A DNA stretch of 64,000 nucleotides from Vibrio tubiashii (GTDB taxonomy: Bacteria; Pseudomonadota; Gammaproteobacteria; Enterobacterales; Vibrionaceae): positions 930,001 through 994,000 of the forward strand of contig NZ_CP117030.1 of the NCBI RefSeq assembly GCF_028551255.1. The letters are read 5' to 3'. Position numbers and translations under genes: made by a program. Of the stretch, positions 1 to 9,365 are shown one piece after another; the stretch's first letter is position 1, and each line of letters starts with the position of its first letter. The notes beneath the pieces were generated by a model. The model was given only the letters and a program-made list of their open reading frames with translations, was not told where the DNA came from and did not search any database.

Positions 1-839
<839 letters not shown>

Positions 840-915
840 TTAGTTCTCTCTTTATCTAGCCAATCAGAACATATATTTATTATATTAGCTTTTTATATAA
901 CTTCGTTTAATTAGT

Positions 916-964
916 AAGCCGAGATTGCTTTTATAATATGCAACTTATTAATTTTTCTCGGCTT
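916..964 (-). terminator. Possible long-loop terminator after the TraF-like gene
   Basis: Arms AAGCCGAGA (916-924) and TCTCGGCTT (956-964) form a 9-bp perfect stem with a 31-base AT-rich loop, between the end of the TraF-like gene and luxP. The long loop makes this a weak call. Confidence 0.35.
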
Positions 965-986
965 TTCTAATTATGCCTAATCCTAA

Positions 987-2144
987 TTAGAACGTAAAAG
1001 ACAAATTCCCAGATAAGCCAAATTGGTTATCTCCCGCATAGCTACCTGCTAGATCGACACTCACCAAATCTCCTGGGCTTATCCCTACCCCTAAGGTAAA
1101 CGAGTTGTCTAAAGTATCCTCGATATCCATTTCGTAGCCGGCTCTTAACTGCGCCCAGCCAAATGCATTACCTTCAATACCTAAACGAAGAAATTGCGTG
1201 TCGTCAGCAAGTTCAGTGAAACGTTTTTGCTTGGTTAAGTCCCAGTCGATGGTCGTCGTAAAATACTCCATGGCGTAAGCACCAGATACGGTGACTTGCG
1301 GGTTTAACTTATAAGTACTGACTCCTGCTATATCCAAGGTATCGATTTCTTTGGAAAACAGGTCTTTAACAGCAAAGCCTAAGCGGTAGTTATCAACGAA
1401 CCAAATTGCTCCCAGATCGAGGTTAAAGGTATTTTTATTGGTTTCACTTTTATCATAGTCACTGACATCAAAATCCTCGACCGATATGTTTTGCTTGTAA
1501 GTTCGCAACTGCTGATACTTAGGACTAATGCCGACCGAAACATCTTGCCCTTGAAAAGAGAAGCGTTTTGCTAATGCAATACCAAACTCGGTGTAACCAA
1601 AGGCAATCATATCCACATTCGAGGCTTCATAGCGTGTTTTTACGTTAGCGGGGGCATCACCGTTATTCGGAGCGATTTTCGGTGCTGCAATGACTTCAGC
1701 ATAGCCTCGTGAGAATATGTTGGCAGATACCACGTTAATTGGAAAGGCAATAGCGAGTGCAGCACCACCCGTCACGGCTAAAGGCTTGTTGTCTGAGAGT
1801 TGTGTCAGGTAACTATTAAGCTGCGCAGCTTGCGCTGGGTCCGTGCTACCACCGCTTTCAAACGACTTGATGGTATCTTGCAGGCTGTCGATGGTATCGA
1901 TATTTTCGTCCGTGTCCCTTAAGTTTGCTCCTATTGCGGGAACAAGAAGCCCAAAGTCATCTTCATCTCGGTGAACAGAAACTAGCGCGGGATTATAAAA
2001 AGGGGCAAGAACGTAGTCCGCACTTGTTACGCCAGTATTACCCATCCCGTTACCGCGACCATCTGGAACGACGGTTGCCGCATAGGTTCCACTGACTACA
2101 ACTAACGAACTAACCACTACTGATAATTTGATTAATTGATTCAT
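987..2144 (-). CDS. TraF-like outer-membrane beta-barrel protein
   Basis: Encodes 385 residues with a clear signal peptide (cleavage after about residue 22, SGTYA-AT) and a conserved start to the mature protein, GRGNGMGNTGV...APFYNPAL. The latter is typical of the chromosomal 'conjugal transfer protein TraF' family (TraF_2, related to FadL/OmpP1-type barrels). The rest alternates short polar and aromatic strands and ends in Phe (LSFTF), the usual outer-membrane assembly signal. Despite the family name there are no conjugation genes nearby, so a transfer role is unlikely. The substrate is unknown. It lies upstream of luxP in the same direction with a 147-base gap, so probably separate transcription. 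Confidence 0.75.
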   Translation of the reverse strand: MNQLIKLSVVVSSLVVVSGTYAATVVPDGRGNGMGNTGVTSADYVLAPFYNPALVSVHRDEDDFGLLVPAIGANLRDTDENIDTIDSLQDTIKSFESGGSTDPAQAAQLNSYLTQLSDNKPLAVTGGAALAIAFPINVVSANIFSRGYAEVIAAPKIAPNNGDAPANVKTRYEASNVDMIAFGYTEFGIALAKRFSFQGQDVSVGISPKYQQLRTYKQNISVEDFDVSDYDKSETNKNTFNLDLGAIWFVDNYRLGFAVKDLFSKEIDTLDIAGVSTYKLNPQVTVSGAYAMEYFTTTIDWDLTKQKRFTELADDTQFLRLGIEGNAFGWAQLRAGYEMDIEDTLDNSFTLGVGISPGDLVSVDLAGSYAGDNQFGLSGNLSFTF

Positions 2145-2229
2145 ATCCGTATCAACCTTTTTTATTACTCATAATCAAGGTTAATACAAAATCAGAACTT
2201 TGTAGGCTTAGTAATCAATTAGTCTCATA

Positions 2230-2532
2230 TTAATCGACAACAAAATCTTGCTGATGAGCAATAAGTTGCTCTTTTTTGTGTTTCGGTAGGCGTTTGATCT
2301 GATATTCAAGCTTAGAAGCGCTACTGCGATCATCACCTGCAGGCTTAAACCACTCTAGCTTTAGCGGGCCTTTACCTTTGAGTGCTTTGGCACCTGTCCC
2401 CTGCTGGTGCTGCTTAAAGCGGCGTTGAACATCAGTAGTAATGCCGCAGTAGAGTGCATTGTTGCGCATTCGAATCAGGTAAACGTACCAATTCGAACAC
2501 GCATTGAGGTCATTTGACTCTTGTACTGACAT
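2230..2532 (-). CDS. GIY-YIG nuclease-domain protein (YhbQ/UPF0213-like)
   Basis: A 100-residue single-domain GIY-YIG protein. The motif is split as YVYLIRM...LYCGIT near residues 17-33, followed by the conserved Arg (QRRFKQH) and an Asn/Lys-rich tail, as in the YhbQ/UPF0213 group. These are stand-alone nuclease folds thought to act on damaged or branched DNA; the cellular role is poorly defined. The start ATG (2530-2532) overlaps the TAA of yceH by one base, so the two genes are translationally coupled. Confidence 0.85.
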   Translation of the reverse strand: MSVQESNDLNACSNWYVYLIRMRNNALYCGITTDVQRRFKQHQQGTGAKALKGKGPLKLEWFKPAGDDRSSASKLEYQIKRLPKHKKEQLIAHQQDFVVD

Positions 2533-3185
2533 TACTCAGTGAGTTGCTCAACAAGTGAACGTAACTCAGACAGTTCCGCCTTAAGGCTTGCCACTTCTTG
2601 TTCCAGTTCATCAAGTCGACTACTGCTATTGCCTGCAGGCGCCGGTGCTGCGCTCGCTAATGCTTCGATGTCAACTTCACCGCTGAATAGATGCATATAA
2701 CGCGATTCACGTTTACCTGCTTCACGAGGTAACTTAACCACTAGCGCCCCTTCTTCTCGCGACGCCATTTCTTCTAGCACTGACTCTAGCTCTTTAACAT
2801 CAGAGAACTCAGCTAATCGATTAGTGCGCGTACGAAGCTCGCCTGGAGTTTGTGCTCCACGTAGAAGTAAACAACAAACGATGCCTTTTTCTTGTTTGCT
2901 TAGCTTAAGATCACCAAACTCAGTGTTGCAGAAACGATGCTGGAACTTATTCGCACGACTGTTAAAGCCGCTTTCATCACTAACAAGTCTACGAGCAATT
3001 AACGCATCGACCGCATCTTGCACTTCCGCGTCACTGAGAGACATCACAGGCTCACGGTTACTTTTTTGATTACATGCCGTCGTTAAGCTGTTAAGTGTCA
3101 GGGGGTAGTAGTCAGGCGTAGTGACTTCTTTCTCGATAAGACAGCCAATGACACGTGCCTCTATTGGGGATAGCTCGATATTCAT
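2532..3185 (-). CDS. yceH: YceH family protein (DUF480)
   Basis: A 217-residue DUF480/YceH protein. Hallmarks are the N-terminal [16 protein letters not shown] segment, [10 protein letters not shown], and [11 protein letters not shown], which form the first winged-helix repeat, then a second winged helix with [16 protein letters not shown]. The C-terminus (from about 185) is a short coiled coil, [20 protein letters not shown]. The family looks like a tandem winged-helix DNA- or RNA-binding protein, but no function is established. It overlaps the GIY-YIG gene by one base. Confidence 0.9.
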   Translation of the reverse strand: MNIELSPIEARVIGCLIEKEVTTPDYYPLTLNSLTTACNQKSNREPVMSLSDAEVQDAVDALIARRLVSDESGFNSRANKFQHRFCNTEFGDLKLSKQEKGIVCCLLLRGAQTPGELRTRTNRLAEFSDVKELESVLEEMASREEGALVVKLPREAGKRESRYMHLFSGEVDIEALASAAPAPAGNSSSRLDELEQEVASLKAELSELRSLVEQLTE

Positions 3186-3219
3186 GTTATTTCCTTATTC
3201 TTTCTTTTCAAACACTGCA

Positions 3220-3414
3220 CTAGTGTTCGGCGAGGATGGGAACCTTTTTAATATTTCCGCTCTCATCGATCATCACTATTTTGCTTCGATTCAGCTCTAC
3301 TTCGGTCACTTCTTGTCGAGTGCGCTCTTTTTTATAAGCACTCACTAGCTTGCTTGCTCGCGGAGTTTGCTCTTCAGACTCACACTTCGGGATAATGATC
3401 TGCGACATTCGCAT
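3220..3414 (-). CDS. Hypothetical small basic protein
   Basis: A 64-codon frame (62 if the second ATG at 3408 is used) located 34 bases upstream of yceH on the same strand. It is polar and charged (KKERTRQEVTEVELNRSK) with no membrane segment or recognised motif. There is no convincing Shine-Dalgarno sequence before either ATG, so it may be non-coding. It is kept because codon use and composition look protein-like and because no other gene explains the stretch. Confidence 0.4.
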   Translation of the reverse strand: MRMSQIIIPKCESEEQTPRASKLVSAYKKERTRQEVTEVELNRSKIVMIDESGNIKKVPILAEH

Positions 3415-3599
3415 TTTTGGATTTCACATAAGCTTCTCATGCTTGAATCATATCTCGAAGTTTCATTACTCTCAATTAGATGCAAACAGATTGGCGATAA
3501 AACCGTCAACGTACTGTAATGATTGATCTTAGGACTGTTCTCCTGCGGTTTGTTGTGATTTAATCCTTGTTAGTTATTCGAAAATTAGGAAAGGGACCT

Positions 3600-3917
3600 A
3601 TGAGTGGTGTATTTGAAATCGTGTCTCAAGCACGTCGTAAGAATAAGCTAAAGCGTGAGCTTATTGATAATGAAAAGAAAGTACGTGACAACCGTAAGCG
3701 TGTTGACCTACTAGAAAACCTGCTTGATTACATTAAAGCGGACATGAGCAACGAAGAAATCGTTGGCATTATTAAAAACATGAAAGCTGACTATGAAGAT
3801 CGTGTCGATGACCACATCATCAAGAGCGCAGAAATTTCTAAAGAGCGCCGCGACATTAGCCGCCGTATTCGCGAGCTAACTGAAGAAGACAAAGTGATTC
3901 AAGGTAAGAAGAAGTAA
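3600..3917 (+). CDS. DUF496 / YeeX family protein
   Basis: Encodes 105 residues if translation starts at the ATG at 3600, which has an AGGAAAGGGA ribosome site just before it; an upstream in-frame start at 3567 would add 11 poorly conserved residues. The protein is a charged, mostly helical coiled coil with [24 protein letters not shown] and [11 protein letters not shown], and clearly matches E. coli YeeX (DUF496/UPF0265). No biochemical function is established. It stands alone and ends at a strong terminator. Confidence 0.9.
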   Translation: MSGVFEIVSQARRKNKLKRELIDNEKKVRDNRKRVDLLENLLDYIKADMSNEEIVGIIKNMKADYEDRVDDHIIKSAEISKERRDISRRIRELTEEDKVIQGKKK

Positions 3918-3938
3918 ATTCTATTACTCCTCAATATC

Positions 3939-3970
3939 AAAGCCTACACCTCTGTGTAGGCTTTATTTTT
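3939..3970 (+). terminator. Rho-independent terminator after the DUF496 gene
   Basis: Perfect 11-bp stem AAAGCCTACAC / GTGTAGGCTTT with a CTCT loop, followed by ATTTTT. Confidence 0.9.
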
Positions 3971-4217
3971 TCCGAATAATAGTTCGGCTGTTAACCAACA
4001 TAATTGGTTATTATATTTCTGTAGGCAACGTAAAACGTTTGCGTAATCGCTAACCTTCTCCGTTCCTATTTTTGGGGCTTTCATCACACATTTAGCCCTG
4101 TTATATTTCACACCAGTTAATCATTTAGACCATTCGAGGCACGGAGCTTCCTCACTTATCTCAAGAAGAGAAGAATTGGTACCGACGAGCGTCGGCAAAT
4201 TTATAGAGGGTCAAATT

Positions 4218-4463
4218 ATGGATATGGTTGAAATTTTAGGTTACGCAGCGTCAATCATGGTTGCGATTTCACTAACAATGAAAGACATCGTTCGACTACG
4301 AGTATTAAACTTCATTGGTTGTGCACTATTCACTGCGTATGGTCTGATGATTGATGCATGGCCTGTTGTTGTGACTAACGGTTTCATTGCGTGCGTTAAC
4401 GTCTACTTCCTGGCAAAAATGCAAAGTGAAAAAAAAAGCGAGCAAGTTAAAAGCGCCGCTTAA
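4218..4463 (+). CDS. YgjV-like small inner-membrane protein
   Basis: About 81 residues from the ATG at 4218, chosen because of the AGAGGG site at 4205-4210; a start at 4176 would place extra non-hydrophobic residues before the first helix. Three hydrophobic segments are visible (about 4-20, 29-44 and 47-64), followed by a charged tail. The pattern and length fit the YgjV/Imp-YgjV group of small membrane proteins of unknown role. It is monocistronic, bounded by a terminator downstream. Confidence 0.6.
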   Translation: MDMVEILGYAASIMVAISLTMKDIVRLRVLNFIGCALFTAYGLMIDAWPVVVTNGFIACVNVYFLAKMQSEKKSEQVKSAA

Positions 4464-4481
4464 GTAATAACCGAAATTTTG

Positions 4482-4517
4482 AAACGCCCCAAATTAGCGA
4501 GCTAGTTTGGGGCGTTT
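4482..4517. terminator. Bidirectional terminator between the YgjV-like and HD-GYP genes
   Basis: A 12-bp perfect stem AAACGCCCCAAA / TTTGGGGCGTTT with T-runs on both strands, between convergent genes ending at 4463 (+) and 4531 (-). Confidence 0.9.
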
Positions 4518-4530
4518 TTATTACATCGAT

Positions 4531-5682
4531 TTAAGAAAGTAGAGACTGAGTCGCTTCTGCTTCATCCAAGTACCTCAATCTTATCCGTGTAAAATCTTCA
4601 ATGTTGTCTGTCAGTGCATCGACAAGGACAGGATCAAACAACCTACCTTTATTAGCCTGTATGTAGATCAGCACATCATCCAGTTCCCAAGCAGGTTTGT
4701 ATGCTCGACGACTGAGCAGCGCATCGAAGACATCCGCAAGAGTGACAATTCGCGCTTCCAAAGGGATAGCCTCACTTTCTAGTGCATCTGGTAAACCTTC
4801 CCCATTGTAGTGCTCATGGTGGTGTCTAACGATATTCTTGATAAAACGAATCTCAGCATTAGAAATAGTTTCTTGCTCACAATGAGCCACAACGTCATCG
4901 ATTATCTCTTCACCAAATAGAGTGTGATTATTCATAATCGCTCTTTCTTCGGCAGTATAGATCTTGTCACTGTATAAGATCTCATCTGGAATCATATACT
5001 TACCAATATCGTGAAACGGTGCGTATAGCCGAATGCGATGGATAAATTGATGCGTTATCTCCTCCATGGTCTTGGAGAGAATTCTTGCCAGCAATTCGCT
5101 ATACATGCCCATCCGAATTAGATGCTCTTTCGTTTCAGGATCCCGCGCATGGCCAATTTTTAACGCAAGTTTTAAGCTCGACTGAAAGTGCCGTTGACTC
5201 TCGAAAAGCTGAACAAAGAGGCTCGAAGTCACTTGAGATAGGAATGTAAAATCACGTGCAATATCTTGGCGTGAGAAAAAAGCGTCTTCACTTGCATTAA
5301 TGAAGATGAACCCGATCGTTTTGCCCTTGAACGATATTGGAAATGTATAACTGCTGCGATGGCCCAATCGAATCAGCTCTTGAATGCGCTCTGTTTGAAG
5401 CATCGAAGATAGTTGGTCGATGACCCGAACGGTTGCCTTTAATGCCACGCTAGTTAACGAAGAACCTTCGGTCAGTCTATGTTCGGTAAAATCGTAGCTC
5501 CCACTATCTGAAAAACGATCTTTGACGTAGTAATTAGAGACTTTGCTCTCTCCTATTAGAGCAATAGAGAACCGAGATAGCGAAGAATAAGCCTCTGAAG
5601 CGTGTACATAGATCGAGTCGAGCTTTGATGTAATCGTTGTGTTTTCACTGGCAATTTGGCTGATTAAAGAGAAATTAACCAT
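4531..5682 (-). CDS. GAF-like + HD-GYP domain protein, probable c-di-GMP phosphodiesterase
   Basis: A 383-residue cytoplasmic protein. The N-terminal half (about 20-170) looks like a GAF-type sensory domain. The C-terminal half is HD-GYP: EHLIRM (metal-ligand His in the first helix), HDIGK with the HD pair at residues 224-225, then a HHEHYNGEGLP segment and DVFDALLSRRAYK. The classical GYP triplet reads GLP here. HD-GYP enzymes degrade c-di-GMP to pGpG or GMP; the metal-binding residues are present, so activity is likely. There is no transmembrane segment. It is monocistronic, with a 266-base AT-rich region upstream. Confidence 0.8.
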   Translation of the reverse strand: MVNFSLISQIASENTTITSKLDSIYVHASEAYSSLSRFSIALIGESKVSNYYVKDRFSDSGSYDFTEHRLTEGSSLTSVALKATVRVIDQLSSMLQTERIQELIRLGHRSSYTFPISFKGKTIGFIFINASEDAFFSRQDIARDFTFLSQVTSSLFVQLFESQRHFQSSLKLALKIGHARDPETKEHLIRMGMYSELLARILSKTMEEITHQFIHRIRLYAPFHDIGKYMIPDEILYSDKIYTAEERAIMNNHTLFGEEIIDDVVAHCEQETISNAEIRFIKNIVRHHHEHYNGEGLPDALESEAIPLEARIVTLADVFDALLSRRAYKPAWELDDVLIYIQANKGRLFDPVLVDALTDNIEDFTRIRLRYLDEAEATQSLLS

Positions 5683-5896
5683 GTAATTTCACATCCTTAG
5701 TATTCTAATTTTTTTGGAAACAATATCTCATAGTTGAGATAAACGTTATCAAATAGTTAACATTACGATAACCAGTAAAATCAGAAACTTAGAATTTCAT
5801 CATAAAATTTGTGGTTTTTATAGACTCACTTTCATTTTACATTCGCCGCTTTGACTAACATTGCTTTATCAACATCGTATTGACCCTTAAAGACAA

Positions 5897-5926
5897 AAAC
5901 GCCACGATGATTAAGTCGTGGCGTTT
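5897..5926 (-). terminator. Terminator upstream of the HD-GYP gene, after nothing else on this strand but the OmpA-like gene
   Basis: Perfect 11-bp stem AAACGCCACGA / TCGTGGCGTTT; on the minus strand it is followed by TTGTCTTT. It lies just downstream of the OmpA-like lipoprotein stop at 5949. Confidence 0.85.
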
Positions 5927-5948
5927 AAGGCATTGAAATGGGTTCAGT

Positions 5949-6566
5949 TTAGTTATTCGCGACAATAAACAGCACTTCTACTCGGCGATTACACGCTTTA
6001 CCTGTTTTGGTTTTATTCGTACAAGCCGGGACGTATTCACCATATCCGCGTGTAAAGATTGAGTCCATCGCGACATTGTTACTCACCAATTGCTGTTTAA
6101 CGGCTGTTGCTCGCTTGATCGAGAGTTTGTCGTTGAACGTTGGCGCTCCGGTGCTGTCTGCGTGGCCATCAATAACGATATCTATTCCTGGCTGAGTAGA
6201 TAGGTAACTCCCCATCATATTCAACCAGTATTTGGAGTCCGGAGAGACATGGGAAGAACCGGTGTTGAACTTGATGGTATCTTTCAACTTGACCATAACA
6301 TGGTTGCCCGGAATCAACTCATAATCAACGCCATTACTGACAAGGAAGTTCTGAAGATCGCTATAGCTTTGTGTACGTTGTTGCCCCATCGGCCCTTTGA
6401 CACCTGAAGAGGCCAAGACTGGCGCAGCTCCCCACTCTGGATAACGCACTTCAAAGTCTGACGTAGGCGCGGTATCCAGAAGGTCTCCTCCTAGCATAGT
6501 CATATCGTCTGGCAAGCTGCCACACCCTGAGAGAGCTAGAATTAAAGGAAAGATTAAGTACTTCAT
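5949..6566 (-). CDS. OmpA-family lipoprotein
   Basis: A 205-residue protein with a lipobox (LALSGC, Cys15) and a C-terminal OmpA domain from about residue 95. Visible are IVIDGHADSTG, the NDKLSIKRATAVKQQL helix, and GYGE....CNRRVEV, which supply the Asp/Arg pair that grips diaminopimelate in peptidoglycan. It is likely anchored in the outer membrane and bound to the cell wall. The domain is interrupted by a short Cys pair (ACTNKTKTGKACNRR), common in Vibrio OmpA-like proteins. It is divergent from the DsbA-like gene. Confidence 0.85.
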   Translation of the reverse strand: MKYLIFPLILALSGCGSLPDDMTMLGGDLLDTAPTSDFEVRYPEWGAAPVLASSGVKGPMGQQRTQSYSDLQNFLVSNGVDYELIPGNHVMVKLKDTIKFNTGSSHVSPDSKYWLNMMGSYLSTQPGIDIVIDGHADSTGAPTFNDKLSIKRATAVKQQLVSNNVAMDSIFTRGYGEYVPACTNKTKTGKACNRRVEVLFIVANN

Positions 6567-6845
6567 TGATTCACCGTGAGTTCCATGCCGTTACATAATC
6601 TATATCGGCAATCTCGCTGTTACTTTAGCCACTGCGGTAACTTTTTTTCTTTTTATGGTCATTATAGTGAAATTCGTACACGCAATAATCAAAGTTCACG
6701 ATTAGAAATAGTTTTACCCCTCAAAGCACTGTCACTTTTGTTTCTCTTCTGGATAGGAACAAGTAGAATCAACGAACAAATCATTCACGAGTCAACGCAA
6801 CAAAATCACCAATCACGTTGTCTCGCGACTAATAGAGAAAACAAT

Positions 6846-7466
6846 ATGAAAAAAATTGCGTCGCTTTTAATGATCGCCGCTTCAGCTTTAATGGTTGGTT
6901 GCTCTGAAAACTCTCAACCTGTTGAAGGAAAACAGTACGAGCAACTGCCTGCCAATCTTTCAACTTTCCGACTTCCTCAAGTCACTGAAGTGTTCTCTTT
7001 GAACTGCGGCCACTGCCGTCATATGGAAAACGAAATACCTGAAATTGAAAAGCTCACCGGGCAAAGCATTGGTAAAGTTCATGTGACGTTCAATGAGAGC
7101 GCTCAAATTGGTGCGATGATCTATTACGCTGCCGAAATGCAACTAGGTAAAAAACCAGACCACGACATGATGACCGAGATGTTTGCTGCCACTCAGATGG
7201 GAGATGGTGCAACACTTCCAGAAAAGAAAGCGGCTCTAGACCTCGTTTTCCACAGTCGCGACCTCGTTAGCCCTTACGACTTTAACGAAGAACAACAAAA
7301 ACAACTGTTCGCAGCAATGCAAATCGCGGATGATATTACAACCAAAGGTCAAATCAATGCGGTACCGACCTTTATCGTCAACGGTAAATATCAGATTATT
7401 ACCAGTGGTCATCAAGATGCAGCGGGTATTGCTGAAACCATCAATTTCTTACTTACTCAACCTTAA
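6846..7466 (+). CDS. DsbA-like thiol:disulfide oxidoreductase lipoprotein
   Basis: Encodes 206 residues from the ATG at 6846, where a proper lipoprotein signal begins (SALMVGC); the longer frame back to 6576 is ordinary non-coding leader. The redox centre is CGHC in [13 protein letters not shown], with a cis-Pro loop [13 protein letters not shown] near the C-terminus and an inserted helical domain between, as in DsbA/DsbL. It probably acts in the periplasm while lipid-anchored. A membrane-bound FKBP isomerase follows after 17 bases in the same direction, suggesting an envelope protein-folding pair. Confidence 0.85.
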   Translation: MKKIASLLMIAASALMVGCSENSQPVEGKQYEQLPANLSTFRLPQVTEVFSLNCGHCRHMENEIPEIEKLTGQSIGKVHVTFNESAQIGAMIYYAAEMQLGKKPDHDMMTEMFAATQMGDGATLPEKKAALDLVFHSRDLVSPYDFNEEQQKQLFAAMQIADDITTKGQINAVPTFIVNGKYQIITSGHQDAAGIAETINFLLTQP

Positions 7467-7483
7467 TTCAACGGATAGGATTT

Positions 7484-7957
7484 ATGTCTAAATTTGTCTT
7501 CCCGATTATCATTTTCGTACTAGCGGGATTCTTCATTTATCGTACATACACAAACCACAAAGCTAGCGAGACAAACTTCGCAGCAGGCCAAGCTTTCTTG
7601 CTTGAAAATGAGAAGAAAGAAGGCGTGGTCATGACTGAAAGTGGCCTTCAGTATGAAGTGCTACATAAAGGCGAAGGCAGCGAGCGCCCTACCGCATCGA
7701 GCACAGTGAAAGTTCACTACCATGGCACATTATTGGACGGAACCGTATTTGATAGCTCAGTAGAGCGTGGAGAGCCGATTAGCTTTAAGCTAAGCCAAGT
7801 AATCAAAGGCTGGCAAGAAGGTCTTACTTACATGTCTGTAGGTGATAAGTTCCGACTTTACATCCCTAGCCCACTGGCTTATGGCAAGAACGGTACTGGG
7901 CCGATTCCACCAGCGGCTACGCTTATCTTTGATGTCGAGCTATTGGAAATCAAATAA
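7484..7957 (+). CDS. FKBP-type peptidyl-prolyl isomerase, membrane-anchored
   Basis: Encodes 157 residues. One N-terminal hydrophobic helix (about 4-19, [14 protein letters not shown]) acts as a signal anchor, placing the rest in the periplasm. The FKBP domain runs from about 50: [48 protein letters not shown] and [13 protein letters not shown], with the typical active-site aromatic and Asp residues. It catalyses proline cis-trans isomerisation. It follows the DsbA-like gene closely, with an AGGATTT ribosome site. Confidence 0.9.
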   Translation: MSKFVFPIIIFVLAGFFIYRTYTNHKASETNFAAGQAFLLENEKKEGVVMTESGLQYEVLHKGEGSERPTASSTVKVHYHGTLLDGTVFDSSVERGEPISFKLSQVIKGWQEGLTYMSVGDKFRLYIPSPLAYGKNGTGPIPPAATLIFDVELLEIK

Positions 7958-7991
7958 CCCAAATCTTAAAGTCTTATACCTCTAAAACAAA

Positions 7992-8023
7992 AAAGCCAAT
8001 CAAGGTTCGACTTGATTGGCTTT
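7992..8023. terminator. Bidirectional terminator between the FKBP and NUDIX genes
   Basis: Perfect 13-bp stem AAAGCCAATCAAG / CTTGATTGGCTTT with a six-base loop and T/A runs outside both arms. Confidence 0.9.
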
Positions 8024-8041
8024 GTTCTTTTTAGTCAAAGA

Positions 8042-8434
8042 CTAAACCCGTTGTTCTTCCAGCAAGTGGCGCTTAATAAAATCAACATCTGCCTTATAAA
8101 AATCATCCAGAGGAATCTCATCTGGTGACATCCAATGGAATTTTTGTTGTCGCTCTGTATCTAACGCTAGAGGCTCTTGTTGTTCATTGGCATTGAATAT
8201 CGCGTAATAGATACGACCACCAAAGTCGTTAATAGCACTAAACGTCGCTGAGTGCTTCACGCTTTTCATTTGGGTCTCTTCGTATAGCTCTCGTACGGCG
8301 GCATCGGTACCTGATTCATTGTCATTAACCGCTCCACCAGGAAACTCGAATACCATACCTTTTGTTGCTCGATAGCGCTCTTGAACCAGTACTTTGCCAT
8401 TTTTGCGTACGATAGCCATCGACAGGTGTTTCAT
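8042..8434 (-). CDS. NUDIX hydrolase
   Basis: A 130-residue stand-alone NUDIX protein. The box is intact: GGAVNDNESGTDAAVRELYEET fits G-x5-E-x7-REUxEExGU apart from the last Gly position (QM). The RYRATKGMVFEFPGGAV start and the PDEIPLDDFY tail are typical of small housekeeping members that hydrolyse nucleoside diphosphate derivatives. The substrate cannot be told from the sequence. Monocistronic, convergent with the FKBP gene. Confidence 0.85.
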   Translation of the reverse strand: MKHLSMAIVRKNGKVLVQERYRATKGMVFEFPGGAVNDNESGTDAAVRELYEETQMKSVKHSATFSAINDFGGRIYYAIFNANEQQEPLALDTERQQKFHWMSPDEIPLDDFYKADVDFIKRHLLEEQRV

Positions 8435-8591
8435 ATCTGACTCCTTTCTAATTATATTTACGTCACATCCTCAACTTGTAGTATGTAGGGGGAATGGTTG
8501 GGGATGTTCAATGTCCGACTACTTTCGCAAAAATAGTAACTCAATAGCATAGAATTCACAGACGCAAACGATAAAAACATGATCTAGCAAT

Positions 8592-8621
8592 AAAAAAACC
8601 AGCACATTATTCGTGTGCTGG
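8592..8621 (-). terminator. Terminator after the retropepsin-like lipoprotein gene
   Basis: Stem CCAGCACA (8599-8606) / TGTGCTGG (8614-8621); reading leftward it is followed by seven T residues. Confidence 0.9.
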
Positions 8622-8646
8622 CTTCAGAAGTGGTGATTTACCTAGG

Positions 8647-9303
8647 CTATTTATATTTGTCTTGAATGTATTTCTGGCTAACATCGACAACCGCAACATC
8701 TTTGAAAAAGCTACGCCCAAGTAGCAATGGGAAGGTAAGATGCGTTCTATCCGCCAAAGTAAAATCGGTCTTGTCTTTTAAGTCACCTAATTGAACCCAA
8801 GCTTCTACCACAGCACGTTTATGTGCGTCTTCCGAACTAGACTGTCGAATCTTAACCCAACGTTTAACAGGCAGGGCAACTTCCTTACTCTTAACGCCAT
8901 CGTGTTCAATTTTAAACTTAACCCAGTCTTTACCGTCGCGTTCAAATGGAACGATATCTACAGCACTGATAGAAGATGTGGTTGCGCCTGTATCGACACG
9001 CGCTTTGAAGCTTTCTTCTAAGCCAGGTATATAAACCCACTCTTCAGCGCCTAAGAATAGCTTCCCGTCTTGGGCTTTCTTAGGTTGTTCTTTAACGACA
9101 GGAGGTTGTGGTTTTTCTTCAGGCTTAGCCGGTTTTTCAACCTCTTCTTTTGGCTCTTCAACCTTAGGCTTTTCGACCTCTTCCTTAGGTTGCTCGACAG
9201 GAGGCTTCTGCTCTGGCTCGACGGGCTGTTGTCCTGTGGTTGAACACGCCATCAAACCGCCACTTAAAATAAATGGAATCAGTGTTTTCCACGTTTTATT
9301 CAT
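8647..9303 (-). CDS. Retropepsin-like (ATP-dependent zinc protease family, PF05618) lipoprotein
   Basis: The start is placed at the ATG at 9303, preceded by AGGTGA, giving 218 residues; an upstream frame start at 9360 is not supported. A lipoprotein signal ends at GLMAC. Residues about 25-80 are a Pro/Glu/Lys linker with near-repeats of EEVEKPKVEEP. The C-terminal domain has the aspartic-protease signature ARVDTGATTSS, KFKIEHDG and FPLLLGRSFFKD. The family name ('zinc protease') is historical; the fold is a retropepsin-like aspartic protease. The extended linker suggests reach across the periplasm from the outer membrane. Function unknown. Confidence 0.75.
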   Translation of the reverse strand: MNKTWKTLIPFILSGGLMACSTTGQQPVEPEQKPPVEQPKEEVEKPKVEEPKEEVEKPAKPEEKPQPPVVKEQPKKAQDGKLFLGAEEWVYIPGLEESFKARVDTGATTSSISAVDIVPFERDGKDWVKFKIEHDGVKSKEVALPVKRWVKIRQSSSEDAHKRAVVEAWVQLGDLKDKTDFTLADRTHLTFPLLLGRSFFKDVAVVDVSQKYIQDKYK

Positions 9304-9365
9304 TTGTTCACCTAACTCGACAAAACAGAAGTGCTTAAAATGGGGCTTAACGAGCCCCATTACAC

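Noticed and set aside
987-2144. TraF-like gene as evidence of a conjugative element
   Set aside because: The name comes from a domain family; no other transfer genes are present, so it is treated as a chromosomal outer-membrane protein.
6576-6845. N-terminal extension of the DsbA-like gene
   Set aside because: The extension lacks homology and precedes a complete lipoprotein signal with its own ATG.
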